Shown here piece after piece: positions 1 through 5,711 of a DNA stretch of 6,517 nucleotides. The notes below the pieces were generated by a model. It made no database searches. It was not told where the DNA came from and saw only the letters and a list, made by a program, of their open reading frames with translations. The stretch is from Hyphomicrobiales bacterium. GTDB taxonomy: Bacteria; Pseudomonadota; Alphaproteobacteria; Rhizobiales; Devosiaceae. Both the position numbers and the translations under genes were made by a program. The stretch is taken from contig WFPQ01000298.1 in assembly GCA_015487515.1 (NCBI GenBank), positions 1-6,517 of the forward strand, given 5' to 3'. Within the stretch, counting starts at the first letter, position 1. Each line of letters opens with the position of its first letter.

Positions 1-484
1 CCCTAAGCCTGACCATTCCCGGGGCATGGAGAAGGGGAGCCGCATCTATGAGAATGCTGCCGGCAATCAGGTTGGGGCTTGAAGAGCCAAGGTTCATTAT
101 CATCCTTCCCCCATGCCCCTGACCGAGAAGTATTGCCCTTTGAATTCCAAGCATTGCAATGGTTTCTTCCACGTCCCTTGCATCATTCAGGGTGCTGTAG
201 GCCCGGGCATTTTTTCTGTCCACGGAGCGTCCGCGCCCGGGCAGGTCGATCAGCAAGACCGGCCAGTCTGCATCAAAGACAATTCGCAAGCGATCAAGGA
301 AGCCGGCAAAATCGGCCATGTTGCGCAGATAATCGGCCAGGCAGACCAGCGGTGGCCTGTGGTCATCCAGTCTGCCCGAAAGATGAAAGGCGATTTTCTG
401 TTTGCCGTTATTGATTATCATCCTTTTCACCGGCAGGGCGGCAAGGGGCGGATAATCATCGCTTGGCAGTTTTCGCTTGAACAT
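1..484 (-). CDS. alpha/beta-hydrolase-fold protein, partial, catalytic serine replaced
   Basis: This reading frame starts at ATG 484 and runs open off the left edge, giving 161 residues of an N-terminal alpha/beta-hydrolase core. Visible landmarks are the strand LVCL with the following loop (about 46-55), the strand and turn LLIDLPGRGRS (77-87), which matches the D-x-RGRG-S segment of the family, and the nucleophile-elbow strand AILLGQGHGG (117-126) followed by a helix and the strand SILIDAAP (143-150). In active relatives the elbow reads G-x-S-x-G; here it is G121-Q122-G123-H124-G125, so the nucleophile is glycine. The oxyanion-side loop, usually with a PG pair, reads LADYLRN. An in-frame TGA nine codons upstream supports this start; the ribosome-binding site is weak. 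It lies 114 bp after slt on the same strand and may be cotranscribed with it. Substrate unknown; the acid and histidine of the triad lie outside the window. Confidence 0.8.
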   Translation of the reverse strand, partial: MFKRKLPSDDYPPLAALPVKRMIINNGKQKIAFHLSGRLDDHRPPLVCLADYLRNMADFAGFLDRLRIVFDADWPVLLIDLPGRGRSVDRKNARAYSTLNDARDVEETIAMLGIQRAILLGQGHGGRMIMNLGSSSPNLIAGSILIDAAPLLHAPGMVRLR

Positions 485-576
485 GGCTCGTCTTGACAGG
501 GGGTTGCATCAACTGGCCACCAAACATTATCCGTATCCGAATTTCAACCATTCAGATCCTGCTGTTGTCCTGTTGC

Positions 577-591
577 AGGCGGTGCCCGCCT
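577..591. repeat. short perfect hairpin after the slt stop codon
   Basis: AGGCGG (577-582), a 3-nt loop and CCGCCT (586-591) form a perfect 6-bp inverted repeat. It begins 7 nt past the slt stop codon on the minus strand. No T-run follows in either direction, so it does not look like an intrinsic terminator; it could stabilise the slt mRNA 3' end or be chance. The rest of the 114-bp gap between slt and the hydrolase gene shows no convincing promoter. Confidence 0.35.
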
Positions 592-598
592 CAAGGGC

Positions 599-2647
599 TC
601 ATATGCTGATCCTGCGCAGTACCTGGGCAATTGTCAGCCTTGGCTGCCCCAGCCTCTCCCGGTATATCATGTAGTTGGCAATGACTCTTTGCACATATTT
701 GCGGGTTTCAACGAAGGGAATCTGCTCGATCCAGACCACCGGGTCCACGTTCGGGCTGGTCGGATTTCCAAAACTCTCTATCCATTTGTTCACATTACCC
801 CCCCCTGCATTGTAAGCGGCGGCGGCCAGAATAAGCGAACCTTCGAAACGTTTTAACTGCCGCGACAGGTAGGTGGAGCCAAGATATGCATTATAGGCGG
901 CATCCGAAGTAAGCCGGGAGGGTGAATAGCTGATCCCCAGGAGGTTTGCGGTTTCCTTGGCGGTTGCCGGCATCAATTGCATTATTCCCCGTGCCCCGGC
1001 CGACGAAACCGCATCTATGTCAAAGCGGCTTTCCTGGCGGGCCACCGCATAGATTGCTGCCGGGTCCACATCCGCCAGTCTTGCATTTTCGGGAATTGCA
1101 TCCCTGGGATAGCTGAACGGGTCCAGGGCAACCCCTTTTCGGTTGGCCACGTTGGCCATTATTATTGCCAGGTTATGGGCGTTTATCTCCTGGGCCAGCC
1201 GGGCAGTCAGCAACATTTCGCCCGGTTCTGAAATCTGGTATATCAGGCGTCCCAGCAGTTTTTCCGCCCATTGGGTCTTGTCGTTTGCCGCCAGCAGCCT
1301 TACCGCGCGCACCAGCTGGCGCGAATTGAACGCTTCCACGCTTTCTTTCCATTCAGGCGTTGCTCTTAGTTCAATGGAAGTGTTGCCAAGGCGGTAGCGG
1401 GACAGTTGTCCGTAATAGGTGGTCTGATATTCTGCTGCCCGGCCAAAGGCTTCCCTGGCCTTGTTCTGGTCGCCAAGCCTGCCATAGGCGCGCCCGAGCC
1501 AGTAGTTGGCCTGGGATATGGAGTTTGCCTGGTTAGAAAGGTCCCGCATTTGTTCGAAATGGCGAACTGCGGTTTCCGGATCATTCAAAAAGCTCAGGGC
1601 TATCCATCCCGCATGGAAACTGGCATCGGCCAGCCTGCTTTTTGGTCCTTCCACATAGGCATCGGCGGCCCTGTAGGCGGTTCTGTATTTGCCCTCTGCC
1701 ACCAGCTTGCGGGCCAGCAGCCTGCGTTCATACCACCACAGGGATGGGTTGGGCAGTGGGCCTCTGGCCCTGTCGAGAAATTCGACGGCGCTTGTCAGGC
1801 GCCCGGCCCGGCGCGCCAGTTGCGCCTGGGAAAAGTAAAACAGGGGACTGTCACGATATGCCGGATCGACCCGGTCCAGCAGCCTGCCGGCATCCGCCTG
1901 TTTGCGGGCCACGGCAATTCTTGCCAGCGCCAGGGATTTTTGGGCGGGAGAAAGAAAGGAAATTATTCTCTCGGCTGCCTTGGCCCGGTCATTCATCAGC
2001 AGGTTCATGGTCCTGTTCCAGTAATCCTGCCGGGTGAACGAGCTTCCAAAGCTCTGGCGCAACTCGTCCTCCTGTTCGCGGGTCAAGAAATTCTGAACCC
2101 ATACCTGCCGGGCAATGCGCAGTCCCCGCTGTTTCTGTCCATCCCTCAAATATGCCTTTGCCAGGGCTATCTGTCCGGGGATGGTTCTTGGCATTTGCCC
2201 CCCCAGCAGCGAAATGACCTCGCCGTAGGGGGCCTGGTTTTCGACCAGCGCCAGTTCCATCCTGGCCCTGAACGTTCCTGAACTGGCATAAAGGGGGGCA
2301 TCGGCCGAAAACCTCCTGACGCTTTGTGCATCAACTGCCCCCTGGCCAAAATATATTGCGGCCCACTGTATGGTGCGCCTTTCTATGGAGTTCGAAAATC
2401 CCCGTGCCATTGCATAGGCCCTTGCATATTCTTCTGTTTCCAGGAGCTTCAGGGCATTCAGGAATTCGGACGAGCCACGGTCCTGAACATATGCACTTTC
2501 CGCTTCCAGGGAATTTATTATTACCGATTCAATGGTGGGAGTGGCGTTTGCCTGGCCTGCCCAGGACAATGGCAGCACCATGAAAATCGGGGCGATCAGC
2601 CATGCCCGCATGCCGAACTTGCTGATCAGTGAATGAAAGAAGGGCAT
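599..2647 (-). CDS. slt: soluble lytic murein transglycosylase (Slt70-like, exported)
   Basis: A 682-residue exported enzyme that cleaves the beta-1,4 bond between N-acetylmuramic acid and N-acetylglucosamine, leaving 1,6-anhydro ends. Residues 1-35 look like a Sec signal peptide (hydrophobic WLIAPIFMVLPLSWAG, then ANA before T36). Residues about 40-520 are helical and rich in tetratricopeptide-like pairs (e.g. ARRAGRLTSAVEFLDRA, YWLGRAYGRLGDQNKAREAFGRA), as in the superhelical ring of Slt70. The C-terminal SLT domain (about 525-665) carries the catalytic glutamate E539 in ARQESRF, then GARGIMQLMPATA (551-563) and AYNAGGGNVNKW (611-622). The frame is open 28 codons further upstream, but the chosen ATG has the strong site TGAGGAA at 6-nt spacing and directly begins the signal peptide. 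The length is typical of the family. It is divergent from dapA. An 8-G run encodes the conserved glycine triplet. Confidence 0.95.
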   Translation of the reverse strand: MPFFHSLISKFGMRAWLIAPIFMVLPLSWAGQANATPTIESVIINSLEAESAYVQDRGSSEFLNALKLLETEEYARAYAMARGFSNSIERRTIQWAAIYFGQGAVDAQSVRRFSADAPLYASSGTFRARMELALVENQAPYGEVISLLGGQMPRTIPGQIALAKAYLRDGQKQRGLRIARQVWVQNFLTREQEDELRQSFGSSFTRQDYWNRTMNLLMNDRAKAAERIISFLSPAQKSLALARIAVARKQADAGRLLDRVDPAYRDSPLFYFSQAQLARRAGRLTSAVEFLDRARGPLPNPSLWWYERRLLARKLVAEGKYRTAYRAADAYVEGPKSRLADASFHAGWIALSFLNDPETAVRHFEQMRDLSNQANSISQANYWLGRAYGRLGDQNKAREAFGRAAEYQTTYYGQLSRYRLGNTSIELRATPEWKESVEAFNSRQLVRAVRLLAANDKTQWAEKLLGRLIYQISEPGEMLLTARLAQEINAHNLAIIMANVANRKGVALDPFSYPRDAIPENARLADVDPAAIYAVARQESRFDIDAVSSAGARGIMQLMPATAKETANLLGISYSPSRLTSDAAYNAYLGSTYLSRQLKRFEGSLILAAAAYNAGGGNVNKWIESFGNPTSPNVDPVVWIEQIPFVETRKYVQRVIANYMIYRERLGQPRLTIAQVLRRISI

Positions 2648-2653
2648 TGGGTA

Positions 2654-2660
2654 TTCCTCA
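2654..2660 (-). promoter_or_regulatory. ribosome-binding site fixing the slt start
   Basis: TGAGGAA on the minus strand lies 6 nt before ATG 2647. It selects this codon over the upstream in-frame start at 2731, whose extra 28 residues (WHHEASTGLFWGG...) would put a non-signal-like segment in front of the export signal. Confidence 0.8.
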
Positions 2661-2673
2661 AACGATACAAGAT

Positions 2674-2697
2674 CGGGACCACCCCAAAAAAGTCCCG
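2674..2697. repeat. inverted repeat in the slt 5' leader
   Basis: CGGGAC (2674-2679) and GTCCCG (2692-2697) are perfect complements around a 12-nt loop with an A-run (T-run on the minus strand). It ends 14 nt before the slt ribosome-binding site on the minus strand, so it would form in the slt leader RNA if transcription starts upstream of it, or it could bind a dimeric protein. Confidence 0.4.
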
Positions 2698-2744
2698 TAC
2701 TGGCTTCATGATGCCATCGCATGGTGAACAAAGGGTTTCCCGGG

Positions 2745-2761
2745 GGGAGAAAATCTCTCCC
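2745..2761. repeat. inverted repeat in the slt/dapA spacer
   Basis: GGGAGA (2745-2750), AAATC loop and TCTCCC (2756-2761) form a perfect 6-bp hairpin. It is a second dyad in the divergent spacer, 18 nt upstream of the candidate dapA -35 box. It may be an operator half-site pair or a leader hairpin; its role is unknown. Confidence 0.35.
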
Positions 2762-2778
2762 TTGTCCGTTTTGCTCCC

Positions 2779-2807
2779 TTGATCAGCGAAGCCGGGGGGA
2801 CTATTTT
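2779..2807 (+). promoter_or_regulatory. candidate sigma-70-type promoter for dapA-smpB
   Basis: TTGATC (2779-2784) and TATTTT (2802-2807) each match four of six consensus bases and are separated by exactly 17 bp. Transcription would start near 2813-2815, giving a leader of about 120 nt before the dapA start. The spacer sequence contains one arm of the inverted repeats described next. This is pattern matching only; alphaproteobacterial promoters vary. Confidence 0.4.
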
Positions 2808-2859
2808 GCAAAAACCCGGCATTTTTATGCCATAGGCTGATGACTTTTATGCCGGCTTC
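2788..2859 (+). promoter_or_regulatory. dapA leader with alternative pairing arms and a phased direct repeat
   Basis: Three related arms lie here: A, GAAGCCGGG (2788-2796); B, CCCGGCAT (2815-2822); C, ATGCCGGCTTC (2849-2859). A pairs with B over 6 bp (GCCGGG/CCCGGC), B with C over 7 bp (CCGGCAT/ATGCCGG) and A with C over 8 bp (GAAGCCGG/CCGGCTTC). A small hairpin, GGCAT-TTTT-ATGCC (2818-2831), competes with B:C. TTTTATGCC is also repeated at 2823-2831 and 2845-2853, offset by 22 bp, about two helical turns, and TTTTGCAAAA (2804-2813) is a perfect palindrome. This could be a protein operator or a switching RNA leader. I do not recognise a known riboswitch class. Confidence 0.4.
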
Positions 2860-2935
2860 AGGCAATAGCTTGTGATCATGGCTCAAAGGGTTTTGGCATT
2901 GTTTTCCCCAAGGCTCCCTGGCAAAGGAAAGAAAT

Positions 2936-3817
2936 ATGTTCAGCGGTTCCATTCCAGCACTCATCACTCCTTTCAGGGGAGGGGATTTTGACAGAAAGGC
3001 ATTTGCCGACCTGGTCGAATTTCAGATTGAGCAGGGCAGCAATGGCCTTGTTCCTGTCGGAACGACGGGAGAAAGCCCCACCGTAAGTCATGATGAACAC
3101 CGCCAGATCGTCTCCCTGTGCATAGAGGTGGCATCCGGCCGGGTTCCCGTGATTGCCGGGGCCGGCTCCAACTCCACTGCCGAGGCCGTTGCCCTGGCCG
3201 AATTTGCCCGGGATGCCGGGGCGGATGGGGTTCTGGTGGTTTCTCCCTATTACAACAAGCCCAACCAGGAGGGCCTGTTTCAGCATTTCAAGGCCGTGGC
3301 CGATGCCTGCGGCATACCGGTGGTACTCTATAACATTCCCGGACGTTCCATAGTCGAAATCCATGTGGATACCATGCTTCGCCTGCGCAATGAATGCTCG
3401 AACATAATCGGGGTCAAGGATGCCACTGCCAGCATGTCCCGGGCCAGCATGGATCGCCATGTCCTGGGCAGTGATTTCGTGCAGCTTTCCGGCGAGGACA
3501 TGACAGCCCTTGGTTTCAATGCCCACGGGGGCAGGGGATGCATTTCGGTGACAGCCAACGTGGCTCCGGCCCTTTGTTCCAGCTTTCAGGCTGCCTGTGC
3601 CGCCAACAAGTATGACGAGGCCCTGAAAATTCAGGAAAAGCTGATCCCCCTGCATGGGGCCCTGTTTATCGAGCCCAACCCGGTCGGGGTCAAATATGCG
3701 GCCAGTCGCCTTGGTCTTTGCGCTCCCGATTGCCGGCTTCCCCTGGTCGGCCTTGAAGAAAAGACCATGGAAGTGATCGACAAGGCCCTTGCCCATGCCG
3801 GCCTGATCGCCGGTTGA
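2936..3817 (+). CDS. dapA: 4-hydroxy-tetrahydrodipicolinate synthase (DapA)
   Basis: A 293-residue cytoplasmic class I aldolase that condenses pyruvate with aspartate semialdehyde, the first committed step to meso-diaminopimelate and lysine. It is a (beta/alpha)8 barrel of normal family length. Active-site features are all present: T43-T44 in GTTGESPT, Y106 in SPYYNKP, Y132 and R137 in LYNIPGR, and the Schiff-base lysine K161 in [22 protein letters not shown] (198-211) matches the family segment lining the pocket. ATG 2936 follows AAGGA at 7-nt spacing. smpB begins 3 nt after its stop, so the two are almost certainly cotranscribed. It is divergent from slt, another peptidoglycan gene. Regulation may involve the dyads in its leader. 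By analogy with other Gram-negative enzymes it may be inhibited by lysine, but I cannot judge the allosteric residues from sequence alone. Confidence 0.97.
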   Translation: MFSGSIPALITPFRGGDFDRKAFADLVEFQIEQGSNGLVPVGTTGESPTVSHDEHRQIVSLCIEVASGRVPVIAGAGSNSTAEAVALAEFARDAGADGVLVVSPYYNKPNQEGLFQHFKAVADACGIPVVLYNIPGRSIVEIHVDTMLRLRNECSNIIGVKDATASMSRASMDRHVLGSDFVQLSGEDMTALGFNAHGGRGCISVTANVAPALCSSFQAACAANKYDEALKIQEKLIPLHGALFIEPNPVGVKYAASRLGLCAPDCRLPLVGLEEKTMEVIDKALAHAGLIAG

Positions 3818-3820
3818 GCC

Positions 3821-4306
3821 ATGGCTGGTGCCAAAAGAACAAAGCCGAAAATTGCCACCGGACTGATTGCACAAAATCGGCGGGCCCGGTTTGATTACGA
3901 GATCCTGGAAACCCTTGAGGCCGGGATCGTTCTCACCGGAACCGAGGTGCGCTCCCTGCGCAATGGCAAGGCCCAGATAACGGAGAGCTATGCCTCGCCC
4001 GAAAATGACGAGCTCTGGCTGATCAACAGCTACATTCCCGAATATGTTCAGGCCAACCAGTTCAATCACGAGGAAAGGCGCAGGCGCAAATTGCTGGTCT
4101 CAAGAAAACAGCTTGCAAAGCTCCAGGGAGCGGTTCAGCGGGCCGGCAATACCCTTGTTCCCCTGAAACTCTATTTCAACGATCGCGGATTGGTTAAAAT
4201 TCTGCTTGGCCTGGGCAGGGGCAAGAAAAAGGCCGACAAGCGCCAGGCTCAGAAGAAACGGGACTGGCAGCGCGAAAAATCACGTCTGCTGAAGGGTCAT
4301 CAGTAA
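3821..4306 (+). CDS. smpB: SsrA-binding protein SmpB
   Basis: A 161-residue RNA-binding protein that delivers tmRNA (SsrA) to stalled ribosomes in trans-translation. It is recognised from [20 protein letters not shown] (17-36), [19 protein letters not shown] (40-58), the [15 protein letters not shown] segment (about 82-96), [23 protein letters not shown] (about 113-135), and the basic tail [20 protein letters not shown] that is disordered in solution and folds into the mRNA channel. The length is normal. Only 3 nt separate it from the dapA stop codon and I see no good ribosome-binding site, so translation is probably coupled to dapA by reinitiation. Its 3' end converges on the glycosylase gene 69 bp away. 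The tmRNA gene itself is not in this window. Confidence 0.96.
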   Translation: MAGAKRTKPKIATGLIAQNRRARFDYEILETLEAGIVLTGTEVRSLRNGKAQITESYASPENDELWLINSYIPEYVQANQFNHEERRRRKLLVSRKQLAKLQGAVQRAGNTLVPLKLYFNDRGLVKILLGLGRGKKKADKRQAQKKRDWQREKSRLLKGHQ

Positions 4307-4330
4307 AAAACCTTTCAAACACAATGTCCT

Positions 4331-4367
4331 GCCCCCGTTTCATGAATCTGTGGTTTTGCAGCGGGGC
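4331..4367. repeat. imperfect dyad between convergent genes
   Basis: GCCCCCG (4331-4337) and CGGGGC (4362-4367) can pair with one bulged base around a long loop of about 24 nt. It sits in the 69-bp gap between the convergent ends of smpB and the glycosylase gene and could help end transcription from both sides. No T-run follows on either strand, so it is a poor match to an intrinsic terminator. Confidence 0.25.
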
Positions 4368-4375
4368 CATTAAAT

Positions 4376-5041
4376 TCAGTTTTTCCAGTTTCCTATCCGG
4401 GCATTTTGGGCAGCCATGAACAGCGCGTTTTCAAACATGGCCGTGGTCAGGCGCCCGGTATTGGTATTGTATCTTGAGCAGTGATAGCTGTCTATCAGCA
4501 CCGATTCTCTGCCTATCTGGTGGCGGGCTCCATGGGCAAAGGCAAAGTCTGCCCTTCTTAACCCCATGGCGGTCAAAAAGGCATCATGGGCAATGCGGCC
4601 AAGGGCAAAATAGGTGCAGTTGCGGGGAAGTTTGCCGATGGTTTCCAGCAAGAAGCTGCGGCAGTTTTTCACTTCCGATGCCACCGGCTTGTTTTGGGGG
4701 GGGACGCAACGCACCACGTTGACTATTATCGTTTCAACCAGTTCCAGCCCGTCATCGGCCCTGCGCGCATAGGTCCCCCTTGTCAGCCCGGCCTTTTCAA
4801 GGGTTGCAAAGAGCAGATCTCCCGCATGATCGCCGGTGAAGGGCCGGCCGGTCCTGTTGGCGCCTCCCATTCCGGGGGCCATGCCGATTATGGCCAGTTT
4901 TGCATCTTCCTGGCCAAACGGTTCAACCGGGCCATTGTGCCAATGGGGATTTTTTTTGTCTGCCTGGTCCCTGAGGTTCACCAGTCGCGGACACAACCGG
5001 CACATATCCGGGGCTTTGCTGTTCTGCATGGCAGGTTCCAT
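4376..5041 (-). CDS. uracil-DNA glycosylase, family 5 (UDGb-like), iron-sulfur
   Basis: A predicted 221-residue DNA repair enzyme that removes uracil and possibly other deaminated bases from DNA, starting base-excision repair. C14 and C17 (CRLCPRL), C112 (RCVPPQNKP) and C127 match the four cysteines that hold a 4Fe-4S cluster in families 4 and 5. Motif A reads GMAPGMGGANRTGRPFTGD (53-71), the family-5 form without the family-4 acidic residue, and motif B reads YHCSRYNTNTGRLT (186-199). The frame is open back to 5131, but ATG 5041 has AGGA at 8-nt spacing and puts the first cysteine at residue 14, as expected for the family; the longer start has no visible site and adds a low-complexity SNRTILSNRMIL segment from a DNA duplication. 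ATG 5029 is a second possible start. It follows the NYN gene by 97 nt on the same strand, probably one operon. Confidence 0.9.
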   Translation of the reverse strand: MEPAMQNSKAPDMCRLCPRLVNLRDQADKKNPHWHNGPVEPFGQEDAKLAIIGMAPGMGGANRTGRPFTGDHAGDLLFATLEKAGLTRGTYARRADDGLELVETIIVNVVRCVPPQNKPVASEVKNCRSFLLETIGKLPRNCTYFALGRIAHDAFLTAMGLRRADFAFAHGARHQIGRESVLIDSYHCSRYNTNTGRLTTAMFENALFMAAQNARIGNWKN

Positions 5042-5045
5042 CAAT

Positions 5046-5081
5046 ATCATCCTGTTTGACAGTATCGTCCTGTTTGACAGT
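5046..5081. repeat. 18-bp tandem duplication upstream of the glycosylase start
   Basis: Two adjacent 18-bp copies (5046-5063 and 5064-5081) differ at one base (A5049 versus G5067). Each contains the dyad CTGTTTGACAG and, on the minus strand, CAGGA; the copy nearest the gene supplies the likely ribosome-binding site at 5050-5053. On the plus strand each copy contains TTGACA, but no matching -10 box was identified and that direction has no gene. Confidence 0.85.
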
Positions 5082-5138
5082 CTGCCCGATGGTCTGCACG
5101 ACAGTTCTGCCTGGCGGAAACCCTGGAGCATTGCAAAA

Positions 5139-5711
5139 TCAAGATATCAATGGATCTTCTTCTGCCATTTCGTCAACCCCCTCCTGGGGGCGTCCGAATT
5201 CTTTCACTAGGTCGGCCACATCTACGAAAAAGTCGGCCTGGCGGCGCAGTTCATCGGCAATCATGGGAGTTCCGGTGGAAAGGGTGGAAACCACGGTTAC
5301 CTTTTTGGCTTTTTTTTGCAGGGACTTCACCAAAGAGGTAAAATCCCCATCTCCGGAAAACAGCACCATGTGATCATAATAGGGGGCCAGTTCCAGTGCC
5401 TCCACTGCAATTTCTATGTCCATGTTGCCCTTGACCTTGCGTCTGCCCGCCGCATCGGTGAATTCCTTGGCCGGTTTGGTTATCATGGTGTAGCCGTTAT
5501 AATCCAGCCAGTCGATCAGCGGGCGTATGGAAGAATATTCCTGGTCATCCAGGTAGGCGGTGAAATAGTAGGCCCTGATGAAGCGGCATCTTTTTCTGAA
5601 ATCAGCCAGCAGGGTACGATAATCGACATCAACCCCGATTGCCTTGGCCGTGGCATAAAGATTGGCGCCATCGATGAACATTACTACTCTGTCCAGCGGG
5701 TCCAGTTCCAT
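5139..5711 (-). CDS. NYN-domain (LabA/DUF88-like) putative ribonuclease
   Basis: A 190-residue protein made almost entirely of an NYN domain (PIN-like nuclease fold), the LabA/DUF88 type. Acidic residues expected to bind metal are D14 in VVMFIDGANLY, D98 in KGNMDIEIAVEA, and D121 and D123 in LFSGDGDFTSLV. Later parts, VTVVSTLSTGTPMIADELRRQADFF, also fit the family. The C-terminal tail (about 172-190) is acidic and likely disordered. ATG 5711 follows AAGGAG at 9-nt spacing; an in-frame TTG at 5732 lies upstream of that site and is unlikely to be used. Family knowledge suggests a small metal-dependent RNase; substrate and pathway are unknown, and no experimental role is implied here. It is the first gene of a minus-strand pair with the uracil-DNA glycosylase and is divergent from rpoZ. 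Confidence 0.88.
   Translation of the reverse strand: MELDPLDRVVMFIDGANLYATAKAIGVDVDYRTLLADFRKRCRFIRAYYFTAYLDDQEYSSIRPLIDWLDYNGYTMITKPAKEFTDAAGRRKVKGNMDIEIAVEALELAPYYDHMVLFSGDGDFTSLVKSLQKKAKKVTVVSTLSTGTPMIADELRRQADFFVDVADLVKEFGRPQEGVDEMAEEDPLIS

Noticed and set aside
113..496. 127-codon plus-strand frame at the left edge
   Set aside because: The minus strand here encodes a recognisable alpha/beta-hydrolase core, so this is its shadow.
1406..2281. 291-codon open frame on the plus strand inside slt
   Set aside because: It is antisense to the well-supported transglycosylase, has no ribosome-binding site or family motif, and its composition is that of a reverse-complement shadow.
2648..2731. 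28-residue N-terminal extension of slt
   Set aside because: The downstream ATG has a near-ideal ribosome-binding site and starts a normal signal peptide; the extension would bury it.
2878..2990. possible leader peptide or overlapping small gene at ATG 2878, and the 11-codon frame at ATG 2839
   Set aside because: Neither has a ribosome-binding site, a lysine run or a following terminator-type hairpin that would mark an attenuation leader; the first simply runs out of frame into dapA.
2876..4069. 397-codon open frame on the minus strand, opposite dapA and the start of smpB
   Set aside because: It is glycine/proline/histidine-rich with no recognisable domain, and lies fully antisense to two clearly real, conserved genes; the long opening follows from their codon bias.
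5056..5079. two TTGACA boxes on the plus strand as promoters
   Set aside because: No TATAAT-like box was identified at the right spacing and they would only drive antisense transcription into the NYN gene.
5046..5081. LexA-type SOS box at the CTGT...ACAG dyads
   Set aside because: The half-sites are only 3 bp apart, not the 8 bp of the enterobacterial box, and they do not match the GTTC-N7-GTTC alphaproteobacterial form.
5042..5131. 30-residue N-terminal extension of the glycosylase
   Set aside because: It has no ribosome-binding site, is partly the product of the 18-bp duplication, and moves the first cysteine away from its usual place near the N-terminus.
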